A DNA stretch of 64,000 nucleotides from Lichenibacterium dinghuense (GTDB taxonomy: Bacteria > Pseudomonadota > Alphaproteobacteria > Rhizobiales > Beijerinckiaceae): the NCBI RefSeq assembly GCF_021730615.1, contig NZ_JAJLMN010000001.1, positions 5,733,501 through 5,797,500 of the forward strand, in the 5' to 3' direction. The notes beneath the pieces are model-generated. The model saw only the letters and a list, made by a program, of their open reading frames with translations, was not told the DNA's origin and did no database searches. Position 1 is the first letter of the stretch; every line of letters begins with the position of its first letter. Below, piece by piece: positions 26,156 to 35,276 of this stretch. The position numbers and the translations under genes are program-made.

Positions 26156-27037
26156 ATGCTGGATTGGGACGATCTGCGCTTCTTCCTCGCCGTCGCCCGC
26201 CATGGCAGCCTCACCGCGGCCGCCAAGGACCTGCGGGTCGCCCAGTCCACGGTGGGGCGCAGGCTCGCGTCGCTGGAAGAGAACCTGTCCGTGCGCCTCC
26301 TGCACAGGACGCCGGACGGGTACCGCCTGACCCTCGCCGGCGAGGCGGTGCGAAGCCAGGCCGAGCGCGTCGAGGTCGAGGCGCTGACCATCGAGCGCGC
26401 CGTGGGCGGCCACGACGGGAAGCTGCAGGGCACCGTGCGGGTGTCCTGCACGGAGACGCTGGCCGTGCACGTGCTCGCACCCTGCTTCGTGGCGCTCCAG
26501 CACCACCATCCGGAGATCCGTGTGGAACTCGTGCCGAACCCGCTTGAGGTGAGCCTGGCGATGCGCGAGGCCGACATCTCGGTGCGCATGGCCCCCTCCG
26601 ACCGCAACGACCTCATGGTGCGCCGCGTCGGGCGCGTGGCCTTCAGCCTCTATGCGTCGCCGCTCTACCTGCAGCGCCACGGCCACCCGGACTTCGCGTC
26701 GGGCTGCACGGGCCACCGCCTGATGACGTCGATGGACGACGTCGACGGCGACGAGCAGGAACGGTGGGTGATGGAACTTGCGTCCCGCGCCCGGCCCGGC
26801 CTGCAGACGAGCAGCCACGAGGCCCTGGTCGTCGCCGCCCGCAGCGGCGGCGGGCTCGCCTGCCTCGCCCGGTTCAGGGCGGACCGCGATCCCTCCTTGA
26901 CGCGGCTCGAAACCCCGACCTCACCCCCGCCGGCGGAGGTGTGCATCCTGGTCCACAAGGACAGCCGTTCGACCCCGCGCATCCGGGCGACGTCGGCCGT
27001 CATCGCCGAGGCGGTGGGAGCCTTCCTCCCCGACTGA
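26156..27037 (+). CDS. LysR-family transcriptional regulator
   Basis: A 293-residue LysR protein. The winged-HTH is at 1-60 (WDDLRFFLAVARHGSLTAAA ... QSTVGRRLASLEENL) and the periplasmic-binding-like effector domain at about 90-285 (LQGTVRVSCTETLAVHVLAP). The start at 26156 has GGAG five bases upstream. It reads away from the OsmC gene, the standard LysR arrangement, so it likely controls that gene in answer to an unknown inducer. Confidence 0.9.
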   Translation: MLDWDDLRFFLAVARHGSLTAAAKDLRVAQSTVGRRLASLEENLSVRLLHRTPDGYRLTLAGEAVRSQAERVEVEALTIERAVGGHDGKLQGTVRVSCTETLAVHVLAPCFVALQHHHPEIRVELVPNPLEVSLAMREADISVRMAPSDRNDLMVRRVGRVAFSLYASPLYLQRHGHPDFASGCTGHRLMTSMDDVDGDEQERWVMELASRARPGLQTSSHEALVVAARSGGGLACLARFRADRDPSLTRLETPTSPPPAEVCILVHKDSRSTPRIRATSAVIAEAVGAFLPD

Positions 27038-27333
27038 GGCCTGCGGTGCATCGATGCATAGTGGGTCGGCGAATTTCGGCCGCATCCAGGACGGCCCGCC
27101 CCGGTTTATGCGTCATCGCCGCACCGACGATGCCCAGGGCGGGCGCCGGCACGGTACGGCGGTCGAACGCCGTCTCACACACGACACATCCATCGACCTT
27201 CCCCCCGGGAGGGAACGGACCCGTGCGCGCCGACAGGGCCCGAGGTTCTCGACGAGAAGCCGAACGACGTGACCACGCCGTTCGGGACCTTCCATCCTCA
27301 CCCACCGAAGCTTTCGCCCCCGAGGGGAACACC

Positions 27334-28578
27334 ATGGCCACCACCCTGCAGAAGCACACCATCACCGCCTTCTATGAGACCCGCGACTACGCCGACCGCG
27401 CCGCGGAGAAGCTGCGCCAGTCCGGCATCCCGGCTTCCGACGTCATCGTCTCGCCCGACACCGCCCGCGACGAGTACGGCCTCTACGGCGACGACCGCAC
27501 CGCGGTCGACACGCCGCGCAAGACCGGCTTCTGGGCCTCGCTGGAGGAGCTGTTCGGGGGCACCGACGACCACCACGTCTATGCCGAGGGCGTCCGCCGC
27601 GGCCACGTGCTGCTGACCGCCCACGTCGCCGACGCCCAGCTCGACCGAGCCATCGCCATCGTCGAGGAGCACGGCTCCATCGACCTCGACGAGCACGAGG
27701 AGACCTGGCGCAGCGAGGGTTGGACCGGCGCCCCGGCGACCTCCGCCTCGACGGCCGCGACCGCAGGCGGCGCGATGGGCATGGCCCTGGCCGGCCAGAC
27801 CACGCCCGCCCGGGTCGTCGAGACCGAGACCGTGGCCGAACGTGCCCCGGTCCTCGCGCCGAAGCCGGTCGTGGCGCCGACCCCCGTGGCCAAGGCTCCG
27901 GTCCCCGTCGCCCCGAAGCCGGTGCTCGACACCGCCACGGCCGGACGCGCCGGCGAGGACGTCGTGCAGGTCGTCGAGGAGCGGCTCAACGTCGGCAAGC
28001 GCGCTGTCAGCCGCGGCAAGGTGCGCCTGCACAGCTACGTCGTCGAGCGTGAGGTGTCCGAGGACGTCACCCTGCGCGACGAGACGGTCAGCATCGACCG
28101 CCACGCCGTCGACCGTCCCGTGACGGCCCTGGGTGAGGACGCCTTCCGCGAGCGCACCATCGAGCTGGAGGAAATCGACGAGGAGGCGGTGGTGGCCAAG
28201 ACCGCGCGCGTCGTCGAGGAGATCGGCATCCGCAAGGACGTGTCGGACCGCGTCGAGACGGTTCGCGACACCGTTCGCTCCACGAAGGTGGACATCGAGG
28301 ACGGGCGTACGCTCGGCGCGGCCGCGACCGCCGCGGTAGGGACGACGGCGAACTTCCTGTCTCGGCTCGTCAAGGACGTGGAGGTGGTCGGCTCGGACGG
28401 CGTGCACGTCGGCATCGTCGACCGCGTCGAGGGCGCGATGATGAAGCTGAAGCGCAAGGACGCCGCGGCGGACGGGCAGCATCACCTCCTTCCGACCGAC
28501 CTAGTCAGGTCCGTCGACGGCAAGGCCATGCTGAGCATCGCGGCGGCCGAGGCCATGCGGCGCTGGAAGGCGGCCTGA
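27334..28578 (+). CDS. DUF2382 (YsnF-like) stress protein with N-terminal YflT-like and C-terminal DUF2171 domains
   Basis: A 414-residue protein in three parts. Residues 1-110 resemble the general-stress YflT/GSP17M domain (HTITAFYETRDYADRAAEKL). After an Ala/Pro linker (125-205), residues 210-325 form DUF2382 with the repeated VEERLNVGKR, VEREVSEDVTLRDETVSIDR and TARVVEEIGIRKDVSDRVET motifs. Residues 345-410 are a PRC-barrel-like DUF2171 (VEVVGSDGVHVGIVDRVEGA). ATG at 27334 follows GAGGGG. Members are linked to desiccation, oxidative and general stress; molecular role unknown. First of three DUF2382 proteins here. Confidence 0.85.
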   Translation: MATTLQKHTITAFYETRDYADRAAEKLRQSGIPASDVIVSPDTARDEYGLYGDDRTAVDTPRKTGFWASLEELFGGTDDHHVYAEGVRRGHVLLTAHVADAQLDRAIAIVEEHGSIDLDEHEETWRSEGWTGAPATSASTAATAGGAMGMALAGQTTPARVVETETVAERAPVLAPKPVVAPTPVAKAPVPVAPKPVLDTATAGRAGEDVVQVVEERLNVGKRAVSRGKVRLHSYVVEREVSEDVTLRDETVSIDRHAVDRPVTALGEDAFRERTIELEEIDEEAVVAKTARVVEEIGIRKDVSDRVETVRDTVRSTKVDIEDGRTLGAAATAAVGTTANFLSRLVKDVEVVGSDGVHVGIVDRVEGAMMKLKRKDAAADGQHHLLPTDLVRSVDGKAMLSIAAAEAMRRWKAA

Positions 28579-28588
28579 TACAGTCCCG

Positions 28589-28610
28589 ACCTCCGAGGCA
28601 TCTCGGGGGT
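28589..28610 (+). terminator. Hairpin after the first DUF2382 gene
   Basis: Arms 28589-28597 and 28602-28610 pair over nine positions, one of them a G-U in RNA, around GCAT. It lies 11 bases past the stop. There is no T-run, so it may reduce rather than end transcription into the next DUF2382 gene. Confidence 0.45.
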
Positions 28611-28679
28611 TGGTAGGATGCGGTCGGGCCGGACCGCCCGACCGCGTCTTGAAAATCTATCAGGCTCAGGAACCCGACC

Positions 28680-29210
28680 ATGCCCGACCTGCCGAGAACG
28701 ACCACCGTACCTGGGCCGGGCGAAGACGCTGTGCGGCTGGCCAGCGTCGTGGAGGTGGTCGAAGCGTTCCCGACATCGCATGCCGAGCTTGGGGAAGGCG
28801 GGACGCTCCAGGTCGTCGAGGAGCGCCTGTCTGTCGGGAAGCGACGCAGGTCGACCGGCGGCGTCCAGGTCGGCACCCGCACCGAGGTCGTCGACGCCGT
28901 CGCCGAGGTCGAACTGGACCGGTACCGGGTCGAGGTGACCCGCGTTCCCATTGGTCAGGTCGTCGATGCGGCTCCGGCCGCCCGCGCCGAGGGCGGCACC
29001 ACCATAATCCCCGTGGTCGAGGAACGTCTGGTGATGGTGAAGCAGCTCTTCCTGGTGGAGGAACTCCACGTCCGCCATGTCCTTGAGCGGGAGACCGTGA
29101 GGGAGCCGGTGACGTTGCTGCGTCAGCACGCCGTGGTCCGACGCCTCGACGGCCGGGACGCGGCGCCACCTCTGCCCATGACCGACGATCCAACGTCCCC
29201 TGCAAGTTGA
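28680..29210 (+). CDS. Short DUF2382-related protein
   Basis: A 176-residue protein with two degenerate copies of the DUF2382 motif: LQVVEERLSVGKRRRSTGGV and IIPVVEERLVMVKQLFLVEE, with the closing RHVLERETVREPVTLLRQHA. It lacks the N-terminal YflT-like and C-terminal DUF2171 domains of its upstream neighbour, 101 bases away on the same strand. Likely a reduced paralogue in the same stress group. Confidence 0.75.
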   Translation: MPDLPRTTTVPGPGEDAVRLASVVEVVEAFPTSHAELGEGGTLQVVEERLSVGKRRRSTGGVQVGTRTEVVDAVAEVELDRYRVEVTRVPIGQVVDAAPAARAEGGTTIIPVVEERLVMVKQLFLVEELHVRHVLERETVREPVTLLRQHAVVRRLDGRDAAPPLPMTDDPTSPAS

Positions 29211-29255
29211 CACCGACCGGACTGGACGGCTGTTCCCAACCAAACGGCCGAGGTT

Positions 29256-29516
29256 TCACCTGACCTTCAGGGCGCGGGCGACCTTGTCGTAGATGACGCG
29301 GCATCGAGGGCTGAAACCCTGCCGCTTGCCGGTCATGCAGGCGAGCCCGTGGTCCGGGGCGGTCCACACGTCAGGGCAGATCTGGGCCGCCTCGCCGACG
29401 CAGGTCATGGCCTCCTGTTGCAGGGCGTCGGGTACGGCGACCTGGGCCGACACCGGCCGGATTGATCCGAGTGCGACCAGCAAGGCGCACGACAGGGTTA
29501 GACGAAAGGTGGTCAT
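29256..29516 (-). CDS. Small secreted cysteine-containing protein
   Basis: An 86-residue protein from ATG 29516 with a signal peptide (LTLSCALLVALGSIRPVSAQ, cleavage after about residue 25). The mature part has four cysteines (MTCVGEAAQICPD; GLACMTGKRQGFSPRCRVI), probably two disulphides in the periplasm, in the C-x(7)-C ... C-x(11)-C spacing of short Cys-rich-repeat proteins. It sits between the DUF2382 genes and the CHASE3 kinase. Function unknown. Confidence 0.7.
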   Translation of the reverse strand: MTTFRLTLSCALLVALGSIRPVSAQVAVPDALQQEAMTCVGEAAQICPDVWTAPDHGLACMTGKRQGFSPRCRVIYDKVARALKVR

Positions 29517-29649
29517 GGTCAGGTCACGTTGGTCGGGACGCCGCCGAGCGAACCTCATGCAACGCAGTCACCTCACGACCCCGGTGAACCGACGCTGAAC
29601 CGACGCGCGTCGTTGACCTCGGACGTCCGGCACCTGAGGGTTCTCCGGG

Positions 29650-32592
29650 TCACTGGGCCAGGCTTTCACCGTCGTCCTTCGGCACCAGCGCGGAAAGCTC
29701 CGCCGCCACGTCCCGCAGGCTCGTCGTCTTGGCCAGGATCCGGTCCGCGTCGTGCAGGCGCCTGCGGTCCGCGGCGGTGATGTCCCGGGCGCTGAAGACG
29801 ATGACGGGGATGTCCGCGCATCCGGGCTTCTCGCGCAGGTCGTGCAGGAATTGGAAGCCGTCCATCACCGGCATGTTGAGGTCGAGCAGGATGGCGCGCG
29901 GCGGCCCGTGCATGACCTTGACCAGCGCGTCGCGTCCGTTGACCGCCTCAACAACGCTCCACCCCTGGCGTTCCAGGGTGGAGCGCAGGCGTTCCCTTAC
30001 GCTCGGGTCGTCGTCGACGACGAGGACGTCGCCCTCGGCGTCGCGGAACCGCTCCATGACGGACTTCAGCTTGTCCCACCGGACCGGCTTGTCGACGTGG
30101 TCGGCCGCGCCCAGCGTGGCGCTGAGGCTGTTATCGTTGTTGAAGGTGACCATGATGACCGGGATCTTCGCCAGTTCCGGGTCGCCCTTCAGTGCGGTGA
30201 GCACCGCCCAACCGTCGACGTGGGGCATCATCACGTCGAGCGTTATGGCGCGGGGCTTCACCGCACGGGCCACCTCAAGGCCGCTCGGCCCGTTCGACGC
30301 CGTGCGCACGTTGAAGCCCTGCCGCTCCAGGAACTTGACCATGAGGTCGAGCTGAGCGCGGTCGTCGTCGATCACCAGCACCGTCTGGCGTTCGTCAGCT
30401 CCCTCCTGGCGTACGGTGTCCAGCGAGGTCGTGCCGTCCTCTTCGAGGTGCTGCTCGGGCATCAGTGCGGGCAGGCGCAGGGTGAAGGTCGTGCCCTCGC
30501 CGTAGGTGCTCCGCACCGAGATGTCGCCGCCGAGCAGGTGGGCGAAGGCGCGGGTCAGCGCGAGGCCGAGGCCCGTGCCGCCGAACTTGCGCGTCGTCGT
30601 CTCGTCGGCTTGGGCGAACCTCTGGAACAGGCGGCCGAGCTGCTCCTCGGTCATGCCGATGCCGGTGTCGGCGACGCTGAAGATCAGGACGGAGTCGGTC
30701 CCCGCTCCCTCGCGACGGGCCCGCAGCGTGATCGTCCCGTTCTCGGTGAACTTGGAGGCGTTGCTCAGCAGGTTGAACAGGCACTGGCGCAGCTTGACGA
30801 CGTCGGTATGCATCGTCTCGACGTCGGGCGCGACCTCGACGGCGAGGCTGTTGTCCTTCTGCGCCACCAGGGCCCCCACGGTCCCTGTCACCTCCTCCAC
30901 CAGGGTCGCGACGTCGACGTCTTCCGCGAAGGTGTCCATCCGGTTCGCCTCGATCTTGCTGAGGTCGAGGACGTCGTTGATCAGGCTGAGCAGGTGGCGG
31001 GCGTTGGACTTGATCTTGGCGAGATCGGTCAGCAGGCCCCGCTCGCCGAGGTCCTCGACTTCTTCCTCCATCATCTCGCTGTAGCCGATGACGGCGGACA
31101 GGGGCGTCCTCAGCTCGTGGCTCATGTTGGCCAGGAAGGAACTCTTGGCGCGGTTGGCGGCCTCGGCGGCCTCCTTGGCGGAGGTCAGAGCCACCTCGGC
31201 TTCCTTGCGTTCGGTGATGTCGACGTCTGACCCCACCCACTCGCGGACGGTTCCGTCCTCTTCCAGCACCGGGGCCACGTTCAGGGACATGTAGCGCCAA
31301 GCGCCGTCGTGGCGGCGGAGGCGGTGCTCGGAGATGATGGGGGTCCGCGACACCAGGGCGTTGCGCCAAGCGACCCTGACGGCGTCGAGGTCCTCGGGGT
31401 GGAGGCAGGCAAGGCGTCCCCACCCCATGGCCTCCTCGGTCGATTGACCGGTGAAGCGATTCCAGTTCGGCTGGGACGCGACGAAGGCACCACTGGCGTC
31501 GGTGGTCCAGATCACCGCGGCGCTGGCCGCGAGCAGCGTCCGGAAGCGCTCCTCCGCTTCCTTGGTGGAACGTTCGGCCCGCTTCCTCGCAGTGACGTCG
31601 GCGATCACCATGCCGATGCCGTCACCCGACCCCGCGTCCCCCGGCCGTCGCAGCGGGTAGAAGCTGGCCTGGAAGGACCTGACCTGGTCCTGTCGGAGGT
31701 TGCTGGCGGCCTGCACCTCGACGTTGGCGAGGGTGCGCCCCCCTTGGAGGACCTGCTGGAGCTTGCCTTCCAGAGAGGCGCGGAGCTGCGGGATCACCTC
31801 CCAGATCAGCATGCCGGGCGCGGCGCTCAACGCCCGTTCGCTCATCCTGGCGAGGGCACCGTTGACGTGCCGGATCCGCAGGGAACCGTCGAGGAAGCCC
31901 AGGCCGATGGGGGCGTTCTCCAACACGCCCGTGAGCAGCGCCTGGCTGGCGCGGTGCGCCCGGCGCCGCAGCAGGGCGACCGCGGCCAAGCCGGCGCAGG
32001 CCACCACGAGCCCGATGACCGAGAGGGCTCGGAGGACATCGTCCAAGGCCCGGCTCGCCTCGGCGGCGGCGATGCGCTCGTCGGCTATCTTCTGCTCGCG
32101 GGCGACCGCGGCCCGGACCCGGTCCATGTCGGCCTTCCCCGTCCCCGATTGTACGAAGGCCGCCCCCGCGGCGGCTCCCTGCGTCCGGTAGACGTCGATG
32201 CCGCGTGCGGCCTCGTTCAGCCGGCTCTCGACGAGGGTGCCCAGGGTACGCCCATCCTCGCCGTCGAGCGCCTGTACGGTCTTCAGGTCGGGCCCGACCG
32301 CGGCCACGCCCGACTCGTAGGGTTCGAGGTACTGCTCCTCGCCGGTGATGACGAAGCCGCGCTGCCCCGTCTCGACGTCCTTGAGGCCGGACAGGAGGCG
32401 CTCGGTGGCGATGACGAGGGCGTTGTCGTGCCGCACGGCCGCGTCGATGCCGCGGTCGCGCTGATAGGCCCAGACCGCACCGGCCAGCGATGCGAGGAGG
32501 ATGAGCGCCGCGAGCCATGACAGCGGAAGCAGGCCGTCCCGCTCTCCTTCCAGAGTCATCCCCGTGGACGGCGTGCTCGCGTCCTCGACCAT
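29650..32592 (-). CDS. CHASE3-domain hybrid histidine kinase (TM-CHASE3-TM-PAS-PAS-HisKA-HATPase-REC-REC)
   Basis: A membrane hybrid kinase of about 980 residues. Two membrane helices (LSWLAALILLASLAGAVWAY and LSVIGLVVACAGLAAVALLR) flank a periplasmic CHASE3 domain (KDVETGQRGFVITGEEQYLE). Two PAS domains, a HisKA with FLANMSHELRTPLSAVIGYS, an HATPase (DTGIGM, GGTGLGLALT) and two receivers (LDVMMPHVDGW; LDLNMPVMDGF) follow. ATG at 32592 has GAGGG seven bases upstream; a GTG at 32628 is an alternative giving 992 residues. Flanked by stress proteins of the DUF2382 family, so a stress-sensing role is likely. Paralogue of the kinase at the window start. Confidence 0.93.
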   Translation of the reverse strand: MVEDASTPSTGMTLEGERDGLLPLSWLAALILLASLAGAVWAYQRDRGIDAAVRHDNALVIATERLLSGLKDVETGQRGFVITGEEQYLEPYESGVAAVGPDLKTVQALDGEDGRTLGTLVESRLNEAARGIDVYRTQGAAAGAAFVQSGTGKADMDRVRAAVAREQKIADERIAAAEASRALDDVLRALSVIGLVVACAGLAAVALLRRRAHRASQALLTGVLENAPIGLGFLDGSLRIRHVNGALARMSERALSAAPGMLIWEVIPQLRASLEGKLQQVLQGGRTLANVEVQAASNLRQDQVRSFQASFYPLRRPGDAGSGDGIGMVIADVTARKRAERSTKEAEERFRTLLAASAAVIWTTDASGAFVASQPNWNRFTGQSTEEAMGWGRLACLHPEDLDAVRVAWRNALVSRTPIISEHRLRRHDGAWRYMSLNVAPVLEEDGTVREWVGSDVDITERKEAEVALTSAKEAAEAANRAKSSFLANMSHELRTPLSAVIGYSEMMEEEVEDLGERGLLTDLAKIKSNARHLLSLINDVLDLSKIEANRMDTFAEDVDVATLVEEVTGTVGALVAQKDNSLAVEVAPDVETMHTDVVKLRQCLFNLLSNASKFTENGTITLRARREGAGTDSVLIFSVADTGIGMTEEQLGRLFQRFAQADETTTRKFGGTGLGLALTRAFAHLLGGDISVRSTYGEGTTFTLRLPALMPEQHLEEDGTTSLDTVRQEGADERQTVLVIDDDRAQLDLMVKFLERQGFNVRTASNGPSGLEVARAVKPRAITLDVMMPHVDGWAVLTALKGDPELAKIPVIMVTFNNDNSLSATLGAADHVDKPVRWDKLKSVMERFRDAEGDVLVVDDDPSVRERLRSTLERQGWSVVEAVNGRDALVKVMHGPPRAILLDLNMPVMDGFQFLHDLREKPGCADIPVIVFSARDITAADRRRLHDADRILAKTTSLRDVAAELSALVPKDDGESLAQ

Positions 32593-32810
32593 CGACATTC
32601 CCTCGACGCGTGCCTGGGTTTCCGTCACTGCCTAAGTGACGGGAACGGGCTCATGTTGAGCGCCGACATACCCCTTCCGGACCTACGCGGCCAGGACGAT
32701 GGGGGCCGAACCCTGCCGGGACTGCGGCACCTTTCCGGCACGGCTGAGTTGCGCTCATTGGTCCGCGATGGCCGAGTGAGCGGCACGGCGGCGAACCTGG
32801 AGTGTTTCCG

Positions 32811-33692
32811 ATGGCTGGCATCGACGTCGTGCAGTGGCTGGAGCAGTGGGTCGAGATGAACCTGCACTCGCAGGGGCACGTTGAACGCAAGGCGGAGATG
32901 CACGACCAGGCCAAGGCCTGCGCGGAGGAGGCCAAGGCGGCCGGCATACCCATCGTCGAGCTGAAGGACGCGGCCGATGGCGACCTCGAAGCCTTCCTGG
33001 TGCGTCGGCAGAACGCGGCCCATGACCGCCGCGACGGCGGCAACGGCGGCCTGACCGGGACGGGCGAGAAATCCGAAGTCGGCGACGTCATCAAGCTCTA
33101 CGAAGAGCGGCTCGACGTCGGCAAGCGCGAGGTGAGCCACGGAGCCGTCAAGGTCCGCTCACATGTCGTCGAGACGCCGGTGGAGGAGCAGGTCTCGCTG
33201 CATGACGAGACCGTCCGGGTCGACCGCCGTCCGGTCGACAGGGTCGTCACCGGCGCTGACGCCCTGTTTCAGGACCGCACCATCGAACTTGAGGAGTTCG
33301 CCGAGGAAGCGGTCATCTCGAAGGAGGTCCGCGTGGTCGAGGAGATCTCGCTGCGCAAGGAGGCGCACGACAGGATCGAGACGATCCGTGACACGGTGCG
33401 CCACACCGAGGTCGAGATCGAGGACGGGCGCACCGGGACCGGCGTCGCCGGCGCGCGTGGTGTCCGCGAGGGCAGCGACGACGGCCGCATCGTCGAGCAC
33501 ATGGAGGTGTACGCCTCGGACGGCACCAAGGTGGGCACCGTCGACCACATGGACGGACCGGACAGGTTCAAGCTCGCCAGGAGCACGTCCCCGGATGGGC
33601 AACACCACTTCGTGCCGCTGACGTGGGTGGACCACGTCGACCGGCACGTCCACCTGAACAAGACCGTGTCGGAGATGAAGTCGCCTCTTTGA
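32811..33692 (+). CDS. DUF2382 (YsnF-like) stress protein with C-terminal DUF2171
   Basis: A 293-residue protein. An N-terminal helical region (VQWLEQWVEMNLHSQGHVER) precedes DUF2382 (KLYEERLDVGKREVSHGAVK; TPVEEQVSLHDETVRVDRRP; EVRVVEEISLRKEAHDRIET) at about 85-205 and a DUF2171 barrel (MEVYASDGTKVGTVDHMDGP) at 225-285. It differs from the 27.3 kb paralogue in its N-terminal domain. The ATG has TGGAG eight bases upstream. It is divergent from the CHASE3 kinase, sharing a 218-base control region with it, which supports a regulatory link. Confidence 0.87.
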   Translation: MAGIDVVQWLEQWVEMNLHSQGHVERKAEMHDQAKACAEEAKAAGIPIVELKDAADGDLEAFLVRRQNAAHDRRDGGNGGLTGTGEKSEVGDVIKLYEERLDVGKREVSHGAVKVRSHVVETPVEEQVSLHDETVRVDRRPVDRVVTGADALFQDRTIELEEFAEEAVISKEVRVVEEISLRKEAHDRIETIRDTVRHTEVEIEDGRTGTGVAGARGVREGSDDGRIVEHMEVYASDGTKVGTVDHMDGPDRFKLARSTSPDGQHHFVPLTWVDHVDRHVHLNKTVSEMKSPL

Positions 33693-34081
33693 TCGGTCGC
33701 CACGACCAGCCTCGGGACAAGACGCCCGAGGCCGGCCGTCACGCCTTCGCCATCGAAGATATCAAGGGCTCAAACTTACGCTGGCCCGACGTCGAGCAAA
33801 CGAATTGGGAACGCACCTGGCACCTCGGCCGGGGTGGATCTGGCAGCTTCCGACCATGGAGCGTTCACCCGTCGTGCCTGGACGGCCGCTGCGGCACGCA
33901 TGGTCGTCACGTCCCCCCGCAGCGTGGCGATGCCGCCGGTGCCGGTCGGACTCGACCTATCAGCCACTATACCGCTTTCGTGGTTTGCCATGGGAGCCTC
34001 CCAGTCGGGATCCCATCCGGTTTCGCGAGAACGTCCGGGGAGCCCTGGTAGGAGATGGCCGGCAGGGTGCTGAACGGTCGA
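33693..34081. other. Interval without an intact gene
   Basis: About 390 bases between the DUF2382 gene and the recD2 fragment. The minus-strand frame of the fragment stays open through here to 33776, but its residues stop resembling RecD2 and no domain is visible. Probably degraded DNA. Confidence 0.4.
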
Positions 34082-34300
34082 TGAGCGAGGCAGTTCGGCC
34101 TGGAACAGCAAGCCAAGCGTGCGGTGGCTACTTCGGATGCCGGCGGCCCGAACTCCCTCGCCAGCGAAGACCATCGCGGCGTGGCCGACGACGGTGACGA
34201 GGTCATGCAGCCCCCGCGCCTTCAGGCGCGGCACGCAGGAGCCGTTCTCCTCGTCGTGGAACGTCACCCGCTCGAATAGCACGGTGGGGTTCTCCGTCGG
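34082..34300 (-). pseudogene. 5' fragment of a second recD2-like gene
   Basis: About 70 codons match the N-terminal OB-like domain of the intact RecD2 at 22.4-24.6 kb: LFERVTFHDEENGSCVPRLK against LVERVTFHNEENGFCVLRLK, then DLVTVVGHAAMVFAGEGVRA against DLITVVGHAAMISAGEWVQA. After LLFQAELPRS the match stops. The DNA is also clearly related over this stretch. Upstream codons (PTENPTV) also align. The helicase core is absent, so this is a remnant of a duplicated or acquired copy. Confidence 0.8.
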
Positions 34301-34411
34301 GGGTCAACGTCGCATTGGCGGAACCGATGCTCATGTCGGCGAGCGTCGCACGTGCGGCCGTGGCGGGACAGGCCCGCCCGGATAGGGGCCTGCAGTTCGT
34401 GCCAACCCGGA

Positions 34412-35272
34412 TCAGCCCTCTCCCTGGGGCGGCCGGGTGGCCACCCCGCCTCGCACGTCAGCCCTGGAGGATGGATCGAACCCGAACAGCTCATGTGGCG
34501 CAGCACAGAGACAGAAGGCACGCTCCCCTGGATCGGGTACCCAGGTCGCGAGGTCGTCGAGGGCGTCCGCCGCCCTGTCCGCCCCTTCGAAGCGCGTATG
34601 CGGCCAGTCGGTGCCGAACAACAATCGCCGGCTCGTGAATGCCTCGCGCAGCATGGGCGCCAGACGGCTCGCCAGTGTCGCCCCGTCTGGCCCAAGCCTG
34701 TAGGAACCGGATAGCTTGAGCCACATCCGGGGCTCGTCGACGGCCCGCGCCACCATGGCGCGCCAGGACGGGTCGTCCACCCCAAGGGTGGGGTCGGGGA
34801 GGCCGAAATGGTCGACCACCACCGCAGCGCCCGCATCGAGCAGCGGCGGCAGGAGGCCGGCGAGACGCGCCGCCTCGCTCTGCACCTCGACGTGGAGGCC
34901 GGCCTCGACCACCCGCCGCATTAGACCACGCCAGGGCTCACGGGCGAGGTCGGGTGTCGGTGCGCCGATCAGGTTGAGCCGGATCCCGGCGACGCCGGAC
35001 GCCGCCAGCCGCTCCAGTTCGTCCCGCGGCACGTCGGGGTCGACAACCGCGACGCCGCGCAGCCGCTCCGGCGCGGCCGCGAGGGCGGCCAACAGGTAGC
35101 CGTTGTCGGTGCCCAGGAAGGACGGTTGCACCAGGACGCCGTGGGTGAGCCCGAGGGCGTCGAGCATCTTCAGGTAGGCGTCGAGCGGGGCGTCGTAGTC
35201 GGGCGCGTAGCGGCGCCCCTCGGCCAGCGTGAGGCCACGCGCGAAGACGTGGGCGTGTGCGTCGACCCTCAT
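34412..35272 (-). CDS. Amidohydrolase-family metal-dependent hydrolase
   Basis: A 286-residue TIM-barrel hydrolase. Metal ligands: DAHAHVF at the N-terminus (D-x-H-x-H), a His in VVVDHFGLPDP and the final Asp in LLFGTDWPHTRF. Pattern and length fit the PF04909 group, which includes 2-pyrone-4,6-dicarboxylate lactonase-like enzymes; the exact substrate is unknown. ATG at 35272 is four bases after the stop of the MFS transporter, so both belong to one operon headed by a GntR regulator. Together they suggest uptake and hydrolysis of a small organic acid or lactone. Confidence 0.85.
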   Translation of the reverse strand: MRVDAHAHVFARGLTLAEGRRYAPDYDAPLDAYLKMLDALGLTHGVLVQPSFLGTDNGYLLAALAAAPERLRGVAVVDPDVPRDELERLAASGVAGIRLNLIGAPTPDLAREPWRGLMRRVVEAGLHVEVQSEAARLAGLLPPLLDAGAAVVVDHFGLPDPTLGVDDPSWRAMVARAVDEPRMWLKLSGSYRLGPDGATLASRLAPMLREAFTSRRLLFGTDWPHTRFEGADRAADALDDLATWVPDPGERAFCLCAAPHELFGFDPSSRADVRGGVATRPPQGEG

Positions 35273-35276
35273 GCCT

